NCBI RefSeq assembly: GCF_004114425.1
Contig: NZ_RDQF01000011.1
Location: 62,001-126,000, forward strand
Reading direction: 5' to 3'
DNA: 64,000 nt
From: Bradyrhizobium vignae
GTDB taxonomy: Bacteria > Pseudomonadota > Alphaproteobacteria > Rhizobiales > Xanthobacteraceae
A program made the translations under genes and the position numbers. The notes under the pieces were generated by a model. That model did no database searches. It saw only the letters and a list, made by a program, of their open reading frames with translations, and was not told the DNA's origin. Each line of letters begins with the position of its first letter. Within the stretch, counting starts at the first letter, position 1. Positions 17,383 through 25,624 of this stretch are shown here, one piece after another.

Positions 17383-18579
17383 TTACGCGACTCTCCGTGC
17401 CGCGCCGGCCTTGGTCAATATCCCGTCGAGGCAATCGATCATCTCGGCGATCTCTGCCTTCGTGACGTTCAGCGCGGGCATGAAGCGCAGCGTGTCAAGC
17501 TGCGGTGCGTTCAGCAGCACGCCGGCTTCGAACGCCTGCGCGACGATGCTTGGCGCGATCGGCAGCTTGAGGTCGAGCGCGAGCAGCAGCCCGCGTCCGC
17601 GCACGCCGCCCAGGCCATGCCGCGCGGAGACCTTCTGCAACTCGCTCTCGAGCAAGAGGCCGGTCTCGGTCACCGCCTTGAGGAAGTCGGGCTTCTTGAT
17701 CTCCTCGAGCACCGCAAGACCCGCCGCGCACATGATCGGGTTGCCGTTGAATGTGCCGCCCTGGTCGCCGTGCTCGAAGCAGGAGGCGCGTTCGGTCGCG
17801 AGCAGGGCGGCGAGCGGCACGCCGCCGCCGATGCCCTTGCCCAGCGTCATGATGTCGGGTGCGATCCCGGTGTGCTCGTAGTGGAAGAGTTTTCCGGTCC
17901 GGCCCATGCCGGTCTGGATCTCGTCAAAGATGAGCAGCAGGCCGTGCGCCTCGGTCAGCGCGCGCAGCTGCTGCAAGAATTGATCAGTCGCGGGCCACAC
18001 GCCGGATTCACCCTGGATCGGCTCGAGCATCACCGCGACGGTGTTGTCGTTGATCAGCTTCTCGACCGAGGCAATGTCGTTCAGCTTCGCCTTCTTGAAG
18101 CCGGCGACCTTCGGCTCGAACAGCGGCGCGAACGCCTTCTTGCCCGAGGCCGACATCGTCGCCAGCGTCCTGCCGTGGAAGCCGCCTTCGAAGCTGATGA
18201 TCTCGAACGCGCCGCCCTTGTGCAGGCTGCCATATTTCCGCGCGAGCTTGATCGCGCCTTCATTGGCCTCCGCACCCGAGTTGGCAAAGAACACCTGATC
18301 GAACGCACTGTTCTCGACAAGCGCCTGCGCCAGCTTGAGGCTCGGCTCGTTGTAGAAGGCCGGGCTCGGCGTCAACAGCCGCTTGGCTTGCGCGCTAAGC
18401 GCGTCGGCGATCACGGGCGGCGAGTGGCCGAGGCAGTTCACAGCCCAGCCCTGCACGAAGTCGAGATAGCGCTTGCGGTTGTCGTCCCAGAGGTAGGAGC
18501 CGGCGCCGCGGACGAACACGGCCTTGGGCCGTGCGGTGATGTCCATCAGCGCGTCATACGGATGGGTGGCGGTGGTCAT
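17383..18579 (-). CDS. argD: Acetylornithine/succinyldiaminopimelate-type aminotransferase (ArgD)
   Basis: The 398-residue class III PLP aminotransferase matches acetylornithine aminotransferase of arginine biosynthesis. Visible motifs are [19 protein letters not shown] (residues 98-115), [12 protein letters not shown] with the PLP-pyridine Asp219, and TLGKGIGGG with the Schiff-base Lys248. The substrate site GGTFNGNP is present. A Shine-Dalgarno AGAGGAG sits 8 bp before the start. Immediately upstream are a terminator hairpin and an arginine-rich leader ORF, which support an arginine-biosynthetic role. No argF follows it; the gene appears alone. Other omega-aminotransferase specificities are possible. 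Confidence 0.88.
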   Translation of the reverse strand: MTTATHPYDALMDITARPKAVFVRGAGSYLWDDNRKRYLDFVQGWAVNCLGHSPPVIADALSAQAKRLLTPSPAFYNEPSLKLAQALVENSAFDQVFFANSGAEANEGAIKLARKYGSLHKGGAFEIISFEGGFHGRTLATMSASGKKAFAPLFEPKVAGFKKAKLNDIASVEKLINDNTVAVMLEPIQGESGVWPATDQFLQQLRALTEAHGLLLIFDEIQTGMGRTGKLFHYEHTGIAPDIMTLGKGIGGGVPLAALLATERASCFEHGDQGGTFNGNPIMCAAGLAVLEEIKKPDFLKAVTETGLLLESELQKVSARHGLGGVRGRGLLLALDLKLPIAPSIVAQAFEAGVLLNAPQLDTLRFMPALNVTKAEIAEMIDCLDGILTKAGAARRVA

Positions 18580-18624
18580 GTCGAACTCCTCTGGAGGCGG
18601 GTGGAAAGCGGGCGCAAAAGCAGA

Positions 18625-18651
18625 AAGGCCGCACCTTGCGGGTGCGGCCTT
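18625..18651 (-). terminator. Attenuator terminator hairpin upstream of argD
   Basis: On the minus strand AAGGCCGCACC, loop CGCAA and GGTGCGGCCTT form a perfect 11-bp stem, followed by TCTGCTTTTGC as a moderate U-tract. It lies between the leader ORF stop (18678) and the argD ribosome-binding site. The 5' arm contains CGCACCC, complementary to GGGTGCG inside the leader ORF (plus coordinates 18700-18706), so an antiterminator can form as an alternative. Confidence 0.85.
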
Positions 18652-18677
18652 CTCGAAAACTGGCTGAATTCAGTGGT

Positions 18678-18770
18678 TCAGCGGCGTCGTCGGACATGGC
18701 GCACCCTCTCATCGTCGCGGAAGCGACGACGGAGCATTTCGGTGCGCAGGTTGGTCCGAGAGTTGATCAT
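18678..18770 (-). CDS. Arginine-rich leader peptide, putative argD attenuator (30 aa)
   Basis: This 30-codon ORF starts at the ATG at 18770 and ends with TGA at 18678-18680. Twelve of its 30 residues are arginine, with runs RRR at 14-16 and RRRR at 27-30; the peptide begins MINSRTNLRTEMLRRR. Arg codons include AGG and two CGA, usually rare in GC-rich genomes. The ORF is followed by the terminator hairpin and then argD. A sigma70-like promoter places the predicted transcript start only 4-5 nt before the ATG. This is the classic arrangement of a ribosome-mediated attenuator, with arginyl-tRNA as the inferred signal. Confidence 0.8.
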   Translation of the reverse strand: MINSRTNLRTEMLRRRFRDDERVRHVRRRR

Positions 18771-18780
18771 GGGGCGCGTC

Positions 18781-18808
18781 CCTACAGCCGAATAGCAGAA
18801 CTTGTCAA
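18781..18808 (-). promoter_or_regulatory. Predicted sigma70-type promoter of the argD leader
   Basis: Minus-strand TTGACA (18808-18803), a 16-bp spacer and TGTAGG (18786-18781) resemble -35 and -10 boxes, and CTTGACA matches the rhizobial -35 preference. Transcription would start near 18774-18775, giving an almost leaderless leader-peptide mRNA. The -10 match is weak. Confidence 0.6.
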
Positions 18809-19212
18809 GCAGGCATTTTGCATGATGCTCGCCGAGCGTGCATCGGTCAGGTCGAATGCGCGGCTTCCTCGTTGTCGCCTTTGCCCCAATCCGCATCCGC
18901 AATCGCCGTGTCGATCAGCTCGCCGCGCATCAGCTTCAGCGGTGAATTCCAATACAGCGCGATGTTGTGGAAGGGTCGGTCAGCAGCTTGAACACTCAGA
19001 CGAGGCCGGTCGTGACGTCGCGCGTGACGAATAGCTGCAGCATGGCTCACGCAGCCTGCTCCCGATACCGGTTGTTTCACGCCGTTTCATCGCTCGTCGC
19101 GCAGCAACCATCGCATCGCTGGCGCGTTTGTGATCAAAGCACGCGATTTGGTTCGAACCGGTCGCGACTCGGCTCAGACCAAGAGTAGCGGGACCAACGA
19201 GACAGTTCAGCC
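18809..19212. other. Intergenic stretch with no clear gene
   Basis: About 400 bp separate the argD promoter from the next plus-strand gene. A minus-strand reading frame of 77 codons (18847-19080) contains NIALYWNSPLKLMRGELID, which looks protein-like but matches no family I recognise. It could be the remnant of a gene. No RNA gene is visible. Confidence 0.4.
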
Positions 19213-20154
19213 TTGTCCAACACGCCTTACCCGATCGACCTCGACAGCATCCGCGGCGCATTTCCGCCGGGCATCGACGCGCCGCCGCTGCTGGTCGATT
19301 TTGCCGCCTGGCTCGAGGGGCGCCCCTGGGGCAGCGTCGGCCGCTTCTCCTTGCAAGGCCAGTTCTCCGATTCCGCGCCGATCGTCGACGGCAGTCCGTT
19401 GCGCGACAGGTTCTCGCTGTTCATGCGACTGCCGGATGGTTCGGCCGTCGGCGGCTGGTATGGCGCCGGTCTCGACCGCGACAATCCGCCGATCGTCGGG
19501 CTGGGATCGGAGGGCGATTACGAATTGCTGGCGCCGAGCCTCGACGGCTTGCTCGCAAAACTGACGTCGCAGCAGTTCGACAAGGCCTGGAGCGATCTCC
19601 TGCCGGATGAGGAGGTCGAGTGTCAGACCGTCGAGCTTGCGCAGTGGCTCGCACGGCGGCCGATTGGCGAGCCGGCGCCTTCCGAGAGCGACGCTTCGGA
19701 TTTGCCCGACTTCCGGGGCTTCATGGAACAATGGGTGCGGGAGCGCGAGGAATATTGGGCCAATCACCGCCTGATGGCCGAGCTCGGCTGGCGACTCGCC
19801 GCGCATCTGCCCGATGGCAAGAAGCCATGGGACCAGACGCGCTTCGAGATCGCCATCGTCGGCGCACAATATCAGGCGCGCGTGCTGAGGCGCGGGCCGC
19901 AGCCTTTCGAGGAGGCCGCCTCGATCGAATCCCTGCTGCGCGATCTGCGCGAGGAGATGCGCCGCGCACAGCCCGAGCTCGGGCTGTGGTACGCGATGAA
20001 TTTCGGCCTCCATGCCGATGGCCGCATCATGCCGAGCTTCGAATACGATTTGCACCCGACCATCGATGGCGAGCCGACGCTGCTGTCCGAAGCGAAGGCC
20101 GATCTCGCCCGCGCGCCAAGGCCGGAGCGCTGGGTGCCGAAGTGGCTGGCGTGA
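19213..20154 (+). CDS. Hypothetical protein, possible YezG/SUKH-like fold
   Basis: The 313-residue cytoplasmic protein has no signal peptide or membrane segment. Acidic residues and tryptophans are frequent. The C-terminal stretch GLWYAMNFGLHADGRIMPSFEYD resembles the core of YezG-type (DUF600-like) proteins, and the middle VGLGSEGDYELLAPSLDGLL resembles SUKH-type motifs. Families with these folds include immunity proteins, but no toxin gene is adjacent, so that role is not claimed. The start is a TTG at 19213 giving MSNTPYPIDLDSIRG; no in-frame ATG lies close by. Confidence 0.65.
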   Translation: MSNTPYPIDLDSIRGAFPPGIDAPPLLVDFAAWLEGRPWGSVGRFSLQGQFSDSAPIVDGSPLRDRFSLFMRLPDGSAVGGWYGAGLDRDNPPIVGLGSEGDYELLAPSLDGLLAKLTSQQFDKAWSDLLPDEEVECQTVELAQWLARRPIGEPAPSESDASDLPDFRGFMEQWVREREEYWANHRLMAELGWRLAAHLPDGKKPWDQTRFEIAIVGAQYQARVLRRGPQPFEEAASIESLLRDLREEMRRAQPELGLWYAMNFGLHADGRIMPSFEYDLHPTIDGEPTLLSEAKADLARAPRPERWVPKWLA

Positions 20155-20205
20155 CGGGGCTGTAGAAGGGCGACGTTAGCAGCTAGGACTCTCGTACCCA
20201 CAGGA

Positions 20206-20292
20206 GTTGCCCGGGCTTGTCCCGGGCATCCACGTTCTTTGCGCGTGGGGAGGACGTGGATGGCCGGGTCAAGCCCCGGCCATGACGACGTG
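20206..20292. repeat. Dispersed palindromic repeat, family A (copy 2, double hairpin)
   Basis: TGCCCGGG (20208-20215) pairs with CCCGGGCA (20221-20228), followed by TCCACGTTCTTTGCGCG. A second hairpin, GTGGATGGCCGGG against CCCCGGCCATG, ends near 20284. It lies between the convergent hypothetical gene and rimO and is the most complete copy of the family in this window together with 56274. Confidence 0.75.
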
Positions 20293-20320
20293 GAAGCGTC
20301 GGTGAGCCCAAAACGCCCCC

Positions 20321-21646
20321 TCAGAATCCCGCGACGCTGCCGTGTAGATCGTATTCGTCCGCGCGCTCGATCTTCGCGGTGACGATCTCGCCGACACGCA
20401 AGGGGCGGCGGCTGGAGAGATAGACCGCGCCGTCGATCTCTGGCGCATCGGCCTTGGAGCGGCCCTTTGCCACGGTCGGACCGACCTCGTCGATGATGAT
20501 CTGCTGGCGCGTGCCGACCTTGCGCTTCAGCCTGCGCGCCGAGATCTTCTGCTGCCTGGCCATCAGCGCGTTGTAGCGCTCCTGCTTGACCTCTTCGGGC
20601 ACGGGGTTCTCGATCGCATTCGAGGTGGCGCCCGCCACCGGCTCGTATTTGAAGCAGCCGACACGGTCGATCTCGGCTTCATCGAGCCAGTCGAGCAGAT
20701 AGGCGAAATCGGAATCGGTCTCGCCGGGGAAGCCGACGATGAAGGTCGAGCGCAAAGCGAGATCGGGGCATTCCTCGCGCCAGCGCTTGATCCGCGCCAG
20801 TGTCTTGTCCTGCGCCGCCGGGCGCTTCATCGCCTTCAGCACCTCGGGGCTCGCATGCTGGAACGGGATGTCGAGATAGGGCAGCACCTTGCCCTCGTTC
20901 ATCAGCGCGATGACCTCGTCGACATGCGGGTAGGGGTAGACATATTGCAGCCGGACCCAGGCCCCGAGCTCGCCGAGCTCGCGCGCGAGGTCGAGGAACT
21001 TGGCGCGGACCTGGCGGTCCTTCCACGGGCTCTCGGCGTATTTCAGGTCGACGCCATAGGCCGAGGTGTCCTGCGAGATCACCAGCAGCTCCTTGACGCC
21101 TGCGCCGACCAGACGTTCGGCCTCGCGCAGCACGTCATTGGCCGGGCGCGAGACGAGATCGCCGCGCAGCTTCGGGATGATGCAGAAGGTGCAGCGGTTG
21201 TTGCAGCCCTCGGAGATCTTCAAATACGCGTAGTGCCGCGGCGTCAGCTTGATGCCCTGCGGCGGCACCAGGTCGAGATGCGGATTGTGCGCCGGCGGCA
21301 GCGCGCGGTGCACAGCGTCGAGCACGCTCTCATATTGCTGCGGCCCGGTGATGGAGAGCACGCCGGGATAGGCCTGCTCGATCGCTTCCGGTTCAGCGCC
21401 CATGCAGCCGGTCACGATCACCTTGCCGTTCTCGGCCATGGCCTCGCCGATCGCCGAGAGCGATTCCTGCTTGGCGCTGTCGAGGAAACCGCAGGTGTTG
21501 ACGATGACGATATCGGCCCCGTCATGCTTGCGGGCGAGCTCATAGCCCTCCGCGCGCAGGCGCGTGATGATGCGCTCGGAATCCACCAATGCCTTGGGAC
21601 ACCCGAGCGACACGAAGCTGACCTTGGGCGCAGCCGTCTGATCCAT
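20321..21646 (-). CDS. rimO: Ribosomal protein uS12 methylthiotransferase RimO
   Basis: The 441-residue radical SAM enzyme adds a methylthio group to the conserved aspartate of ribosomal protein S12. An N-terminal UPF0004 domain carries cluster cysteines in [27 protein letters not shown] and TGCMGAEPE. The radical SAM triad C148-x3-C152-x2-C155 sits in [15 protein letters not shown]. The C-terminal TRAM domain covers about the last 65 residues. [11 protein letters not shown] distinguishes RimO from MiaB. The ATG at 21646 is preferred; an upstream ATG at 21685 would add 13 atypical residues. Confidence 0.96.
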   Translation of the reverse strand: MDQTAAPKVSFVSLGCPKALVDSERIITRLRAEGYELARKHDGADIVIVNTCGFLDSAKQESLSAIGEAMAENGKVIVTGCMGAEPEAIEQAYPGVLSITGPQQYESVLDAVHRALPPAHNPHLDLVPPQGIKLTPRHYAYLKISEGCNNRCTFCIIPKLRGDLVSRPANDVLREAERLVGAGVKELLVISQDTSAYGVDLKYAESPWKDRQVRAKFLDLARELGELGAWVRLQYVYPYPHVDEVIALMNEGKVLPYLDIPFQHASPEVLKAMKRPAAQDKTLARIKRWREECPDLALRSTFIVGFPGETDSDFAYLLDWLDEAEIDRVGCFKYEPVAGATSNAIENPVPEEVKQERYNALMARQQKISARRLKRKVGTRQQIIIDEVGPTVAKGRSKADAPEIDGAVYLSSRRPLRVGEIVTAKIERADEYDLHGSVAGF

Positions 21647-21756
21647 ATCTGATCTGCCTGATTGACCGGCCTGAGCTAGTCCCAATTGCCCATAATTACA
21701 ACCCTTTGCAGGGCGTTCGGGCGTGCTATGGATGAATCACCTGCCGTGAGTGAGCC

Positions 21757-22347
21757 ATGAGCGCCGAACAGTCGCCCAAAATCGTGATCGTCGACGAAAG
21801 CCCGATCCGGGCCGCGATCCTGGAGGAGGGTTTGCGGGAGGCCGGATTCACCCAGGTCGTCCATATCCGCGAGATGCAGAGCCTGCTCGCCCGTATTTAT
21901 GCGGTGGACCCCGACATCATTCTGATCGATCTGGAGAACCCCAGCCGCGACGTGCTGGAGGCGATGTTCCAGGTCAGCCGCGCCGTGAAGCGGCCGATCG
22001 CGATGTTCGTCGACCAGAGCGATTCAGCCTCGATCCAGGCCTCGGTCGAGGCGGGGGTGTCGGCCTACATCGTCGACGGGCTGAAGAAGGAGCGCATCAA
22101 GCCGATCCTCGACCTCTGCGTGTCCCGCTTCAACGCCTTCGCCAAACTCCAGGAGGAGCTGGAGCGCACCAAGTCGCAGCTCGAGGACCGCAAGATCATC
22201 GAACGCGCCAAGGGCATCCTGATGAAGGTGAAGGGCCTGACCGAGGACGAGGCCTATGTGCTGCTGCGCTCCACCGCGATGCGCGAGAAGAAGAAAATCG
22301 GCGAGATTGCGCAGTCGATCATCACCGCGTCGGAGATGCTGAAATGA
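21757..22347 (+). CDS. nasT: Nitrate-responsive ANTAR antiterminator NasT
   Basis: The 196-residue regulator has an N-terminal receiver-like domain (KIVIVDESPIRAAILEEGL, with DIILIDLEN as the phospho-Asp region) and a C-terminal ANTAR RNA-binding domain (about residues 135-190, including KIIERAKGILMKVKGLTEDEAYVLL with the alanine and helix pattern of the family). NasT binds paired hexaloop hairpins in leader RNAs of nitrate assimilation genes and prevents termination; NasS holds it inactive without nitrate or nitrite. Its stop overlaps the nasS start by 4 bp. A candidate target hairpin lies upstream of nirA. Confidence 0.94.
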   Translation: MSAEQSPKIVIVDESPIRAAILEEGLREAGFTQVVHIREMQSLLARIYAVDPDIILIDLENPSRDVLEAMFQVSRAVKRPIAMFVDQSDSASIQASVEAGVSAYIVDGLKKERIKPILDLCVSRFNAFAKLQEELERTKSQLEDRKIIERAKGILMKVKGLTEDEAYVLLRSTAMREKKKIGEIAQSIITASEMLK

Positions 22348-23507
22348 CCGCCACCCTCCGCATCGGGTTCATTCCGCTGGTCGATGCCGCCGCCCTGATC
22401 GTCGCGGTCGACAAGGGATTTGCCGCCACTGAGGGGCTCGAGGTCGAGCTGGTGCGCGAGGTCTCCTGGTCCAACGTCCGCGACAAGCTCAACATCGGCC
22501 TGTTCGACGCGGCGCATCTCTTGGCGCCTGTCGCGATCGCGTCCTCGCTGGGGCTCGGCCACGTCAAGGTGCCGATCGCAGCGCCTTTCAATCTCGGCAT
22601 CAACGGCAACGCAATCACGGTGTCGCCGGCGCTCCATGCCGCGCTGATGGAGGAGATCGAGGGCGATCGTTTCGACCCGATGGCGACCGCGAAGGCGCTG
22701 GCGAAGGTCGTTGCCGTCAGGCGCAAGCTAGGCGCCGAGCCGCTGACCTTCGGAATGACCTTCCCGTTCTCGACGCACAATTATCAGCTGCGGTTCTGGA
22801 TGGCCGCGGCGGGCGTTGATCCCGACGAGGACGTGCGCCTCGTGGTGCTGCCGCCGCCCTATATGGTCGACAGCCTCAAGAACGGCCATGTCGATGCGTT
22901 CTGCGTCGGCGCGCCCTGGAACTCGATCGCGGTCGACCTCGGCATCGGCCACATCCTGCATTTCGTCTCCGACATCCTGGTCCGAGCAGCGGAGAAGGTG
23001 CTGGCGGTCCGCCAGACCTGGGCCGACAAGAATCCGGATGTGGTCGCAGCCCTGGTGCGGGCCGCGGTGAAGGCGGCCGAGTTCATCGAGCATCCCGAGA
23101 ACCGGGCCGAGGCGGCGGAAATCCTGGCGCAGCCGGAACGGATCGGCGTCGACGCAGAGGTCATCCAGCGCACCCTCACCGGGCGCCTGAAGATCTCGCC
23201 CGATGGCACTTTCCGCGAAAGCAGCCGCTACCTTTTGGTCGGACGCGAAGGGGCAGGGCGGCCCGATCCGGTCCAGGCCGCCTGGCTCTATGCGCAGATG
23301 GTGCGGTGGGGACAGACGGCGCTGACCCCTGACGGCGTCAAGACGGCGATGGCGGTGTTCAGGCCCGATCTCTACGACGCGGCGCTCGGCAACAGCACGC
23401 CGGCCGAAGCTCCCGCAGCGTTCGGCGCCTTTGCCGGCCCGGCGTTTGACCCGACCGATATCCGCGGACATCTCGAGGCCTTTGGGGTCGGGCGCTGGAA
23501 GGCCTGA
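22344..23507 (+). CDS. nasS: Nitrate/nitrite sensor NasS (NrtA/SsuA-like binding protein)
   Basis: The 387-residue protein resembles the nitrate-binding subunit NrtA/CmpA, but it starts directly with TATLRIGFIPLVDAAALIVA and has no signal peptide, so it should be cytoplasmic. This fits NasS, which binds nitrate or nitrite and controls NasT. Family features include FDAAHLLAPVAIASSLGL and MTFPFSTHNYQLRFWMAAAGVDPD. Translation is coupled to nasT through ATGA at 22344-22347. The nasT-nasS order matches Bradyrhizobium regulation of nitrate assimilation and nos genes (established knowledge). Confidence 0.92.
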   Translation: MTATLRIGFIPLVDAAALIVAVDKGFAATEGLEVELVREVSWSNVRDKLNIGLFDAAHLLAPVAIASSLGLGHVKVPIAAPFNLGINGNAITVSPALHAALMEEIEGDRFDPMATAKALAKVVAVRRKLGAEPLTFGMTFPFSTHNYQLRFWMAAAGVDPDEDVRLVVLPPPYMVDSLKNGHVDAFCVGAPWNSIAVDLGIGHILHFVSDILVRAAEKVLAVRQTWADKNPDVVAALVRAAVKAAEFIEHPENRAEAAEILAQPERIGVDAEVIQRTLTGRLKISPDGTFRESSRYLLVGREGAGRPDPVQAAWLYAQMVRWGQTALTPDGVKTAMAVFRPDLYDAALGNSTPAEAPAAFGAFAGPAFDPTDIRGHLEAFGVGRWKA

Positions 23508-23653
23508 TTCGGAGTTGCGTCGTTTTTGAGCATACCGCCTGCCTGGCTAATGTTTGAGCGCGCTGCTCGAATTTCGGGAGAGTTCCCAGGCGTGGATCCA
23601 CTCGGCCTCCTTTTAACTCTCTGAAATTTCAAGATTTTTGATTCCCGCCAAGC

Positions 23654-23669
23654 TGGCACGCAACTTGAA
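23654..23669 (+). promoter_or_regulatory. Sigma54 (RpoN)-type promoter of nirA
   Basis: TGGCACG-CAAC-TTGAA matches the -24/-12 consensus TGGCACG-N4-TTGCW except for A in place of C in the -12 GC. Transcription would begin near 23680, giving a 5' leader of about 160 nt before nirA. Nitrogen control through RpoN/NtrC suits the nitrite reductase downstream; no clear NtrC site was identified. Confidence 0.75.
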
Positions 23670-23680
23670 TATTGCACTGC

Positions 23681-23759
23681 GGCCAGCTTGTCATAGGTGC
23701 CTGCTGAGCCAAGTCCCACAGCAACGAAGCTGATCGGACCGTCGGGTTGCGAAGCAGGC
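23681..23759 (+). promoter_or_regulatory. Candidate NasT (ANTAR) target hairpins in nirA leader
   Basis: Stem CAGC (23719-23722) and GCTG (23729-23732) enclose the hexaloop AACGAA, which has the A1/G4 pattern of ANTAR targets. It is extended by GTCC/GGAC outside a small internal loop. An upstream stem GGCCAGC (23681-23687) with GCTGAGCC (23703-23710) presents ATAGGT, also A1/G4, but its apical pairing is weak. GCAAC (23721-23725) can instead pair with GTTGC (23746-23750), giving a mutually exclusive structure. A strong terminator T-tract is not evident. Confidence 0.5.
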
Positions 23760-23842
23760 GTCAGAGCCAGCTGAGTTTCCCGCGGGTCGCGCAATTTTCC
23801 GTCGATGCCACCGAGGTGGCCGCAGGAGCTTCGTTACACACC

Positions 23843-25624
23843 ATGAAAATCGATACGGTCTCAGTCGACTTTACCGACGAGCAGAAACGCTATCTCGAAG
23901 GCTTCACGACGGGCCTGCAGATCAGCCGGGTCGGCCGCGGCCTTGGCACGGGCACCGGCAAGACGAATGCCGAGCCGACCGGTCCCGATGCCGTTCACAT
24001 CAAGGCGCAGGACAAGGTGATCGCGGCGGGCAAGAAGCTTGCCGACCAGGAGAAGTTCAAGCGCGAGGAGCATCCCTTCGACGCCTATCCCCGGCTGCGC
24101 CAGCAGGCGCGCGACAACACCCCGCCGAGCCCGGCGGACAATTTCCGCTGGCGCTATTACGGCATCTTCTATGTCGCGCCGACGCAGGACTCCTACATGT
24201 GCCGCCTGCGCATTCCGAACGGCATCATGAAGCACTGGCAGCTGTCGGGCCTTGCCGATCTCGCCGACGAGCTCTGCGGTCCCTACAGCCACGTCACGAC
24301 GCGCGCCAATCTCCAGCTGCGCGAGATCCCGCCGAAGCACGCGATCAGGATGATCGAAGGCATCCAGGACCTCGGCCTGTGCTCACGCGGCTCCGGCGCC
24401 GACAACATCCGCAACGTGACGGGAACGCCGACGGCCGGCATCGATCCGCAGGAAATCATCGACACGCGGCCCTATGCGCGCGAGTGGCACTATCACATCC
24501 TCAACGACCGCTCGCTCTATGGCCTGCCGCGCAAGTTCAACGTCGCCTTCGACGGCGCCGGCAGGATCGCGGTGCTCGAGGAGACCAACGACATCGCCTT
24601 CACCGCGTACGAGGTGAAGGACGGTTTCGGCGTCGAGCCCAGCATCTGGTTCCGGCTCGGTCTCGGCGGCATCACCGGCCACAAGGATTTTGCAAAATAT
24701 TCCGGCATCATCGTCAAGCCGGAGCAGGCGACTGCCGTCGCCGACGCCATCGTGCGCGTGTTCATCGATCATGGCGACCGCAACAATCGCAACAAGGCAC
24801 GGCTGAAATACGTGCTCGACAGCGTGGGCCACGACGGCTTCCTCAAGCTGGTCGAAGAGCGGCTGAAGAAGCCGTTCACGCGTGTGCCGGAAGAGGCGTT
24901 TGCGCCGCGGCCTGCCGCCGACCGTCTGGCCCATATCGGCGTGCACAAGCAGAAGCAGGACGGGCTCAACTGGATCGGCGTGTCGCTGACGCTCGGCAAG
25001 CTCACCTCCGATCAGATGCGCGGCCTCGCCAAGGTTTCGCGCGATCTCGGCGACGGCGAGATCCGTCTCACGGTCTGGCAGAACCTCCTGCTTTCAGGCG
25101 TGCGCGACGAGAATGTCGAGCTTGCCGTCGCGGCCATCAAGCAGATCGGGCTCGCAGTCGAGGCCTCGCACATCCGCGCCGGCCTGATCGCCTGCACGGG
25201 CAATGCCGGTTGCCGCTTTGCCGCTGCCAATACCAAGCGCCACGCCGCCGAGATCGGCGACTGGTGCGAGCCGCGCGTCGCGATGGACAAGCCGGTGAAC
25301 ATCCATGTCACTGGCTGTCACCATTCCTGCGCGCAGCACTACATCAGCGATATCGGCCTGATTGGCGCGCGTGTGCCGGTCGGCGAGGAAGACACGGTCG
25401 AGGGCTATCACCTCTTCACCGGCGGCGGGTTCGGCCCCGATGCCGACGTCGGGCAGGAAGTCTATCACGACCTCAAGGCCGAGGACGCACCGAAGACGGT
25501 CGAAAAACTGCTCAAGGCCTATATCGCCCATCGCTCGTCTCCCGATGAAACCTTCCTGTCCTTTGCGCGCCGCCACGACGGCGAGACGCTGCGCAAGCTG
25601 GCCGATGCACAGGTGTCCGCATGA
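23843..25624 (+). CDS. nirA: Assimilatory ferredoxin-type nitrite reductase NirA
   Basis: The 593-residue siroheme/[4Fe-4S] enzyme reduces nitrite to ammonium in the cytoplasm. The two half-domains of the nitrite/sulfite reductase family are visible (NFRWRYYGIFYVAPTQ and a second ferredoxin-like half from GLNWIGVSLTLGKL). Cluster ligands are C451 and C457 (CTGNAGC) and C492 and C496 (CHHSC). I chose the ATG at 23843 (MKIDTVSVDFTDEQ) over an upstream in-frame extension. The stop overlaps the start of the reductase gene by 4 bp. Sulfite reductase is the alternative, but the nasTS context supports nitrite. Confidence 0.9.
   Translation: MKIDTVSVDFTDEQKRYLEGFTTGLQISRVGRGLGTGTGKTNAEPTGPDAVHIKAQDKVIAAGKKLADQEKFKREEHPFDAYPRLRQQARDNTPPSPADNFRWRYYGIFYVAPTQDSYMCRLRIPNGIMKHWQLSGLADLADELCGPYSHVTTRANLQLREIPPKHAIRMIEGIQDLGLCSRGSGADNIRNVTGTPTAGIDPQEIIDTRPYAREWHYHILNDRSLYGLPRKFNVAFDGAGRIAVLEETNDIAFTAYEVKDGFGVEPSIWFRLGLGGITGHKDFAKYSGIIVKPEQATAVADAIVRVFIDHGDRNNRNKARLKYVLDSVGHDGFLKLVEERLKKPFTRVPEEAFAPRPAADRLAHIGVHKQKQDGLNWIGVSLTLGKLTSDQMRGLAKVSRDLGDGEIRLTVWQNLLLSGVRDENVELAVAAIKQIGLAVEASHIRAGLIACTGNAGCRFAAANTKRHAAEIGDWCEPRVAMDKPVNIHVTGCHHSCAQHYISDIGLIGARVPVGEEDTVEGYHLFTGGGFGPDADVGQEVYHDLKAEDAPKTVEKLLKAYIAHRSSPDETFLSFARRHDGETLRKLADAQVSA

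Noticed and set aside
18678..18902. 74-codon version of the arginine leader ORF
   Set aside because: The extra 44 codons run through the predicted promoter; the ATG at 18770 fits promoter and attenuator geometry.
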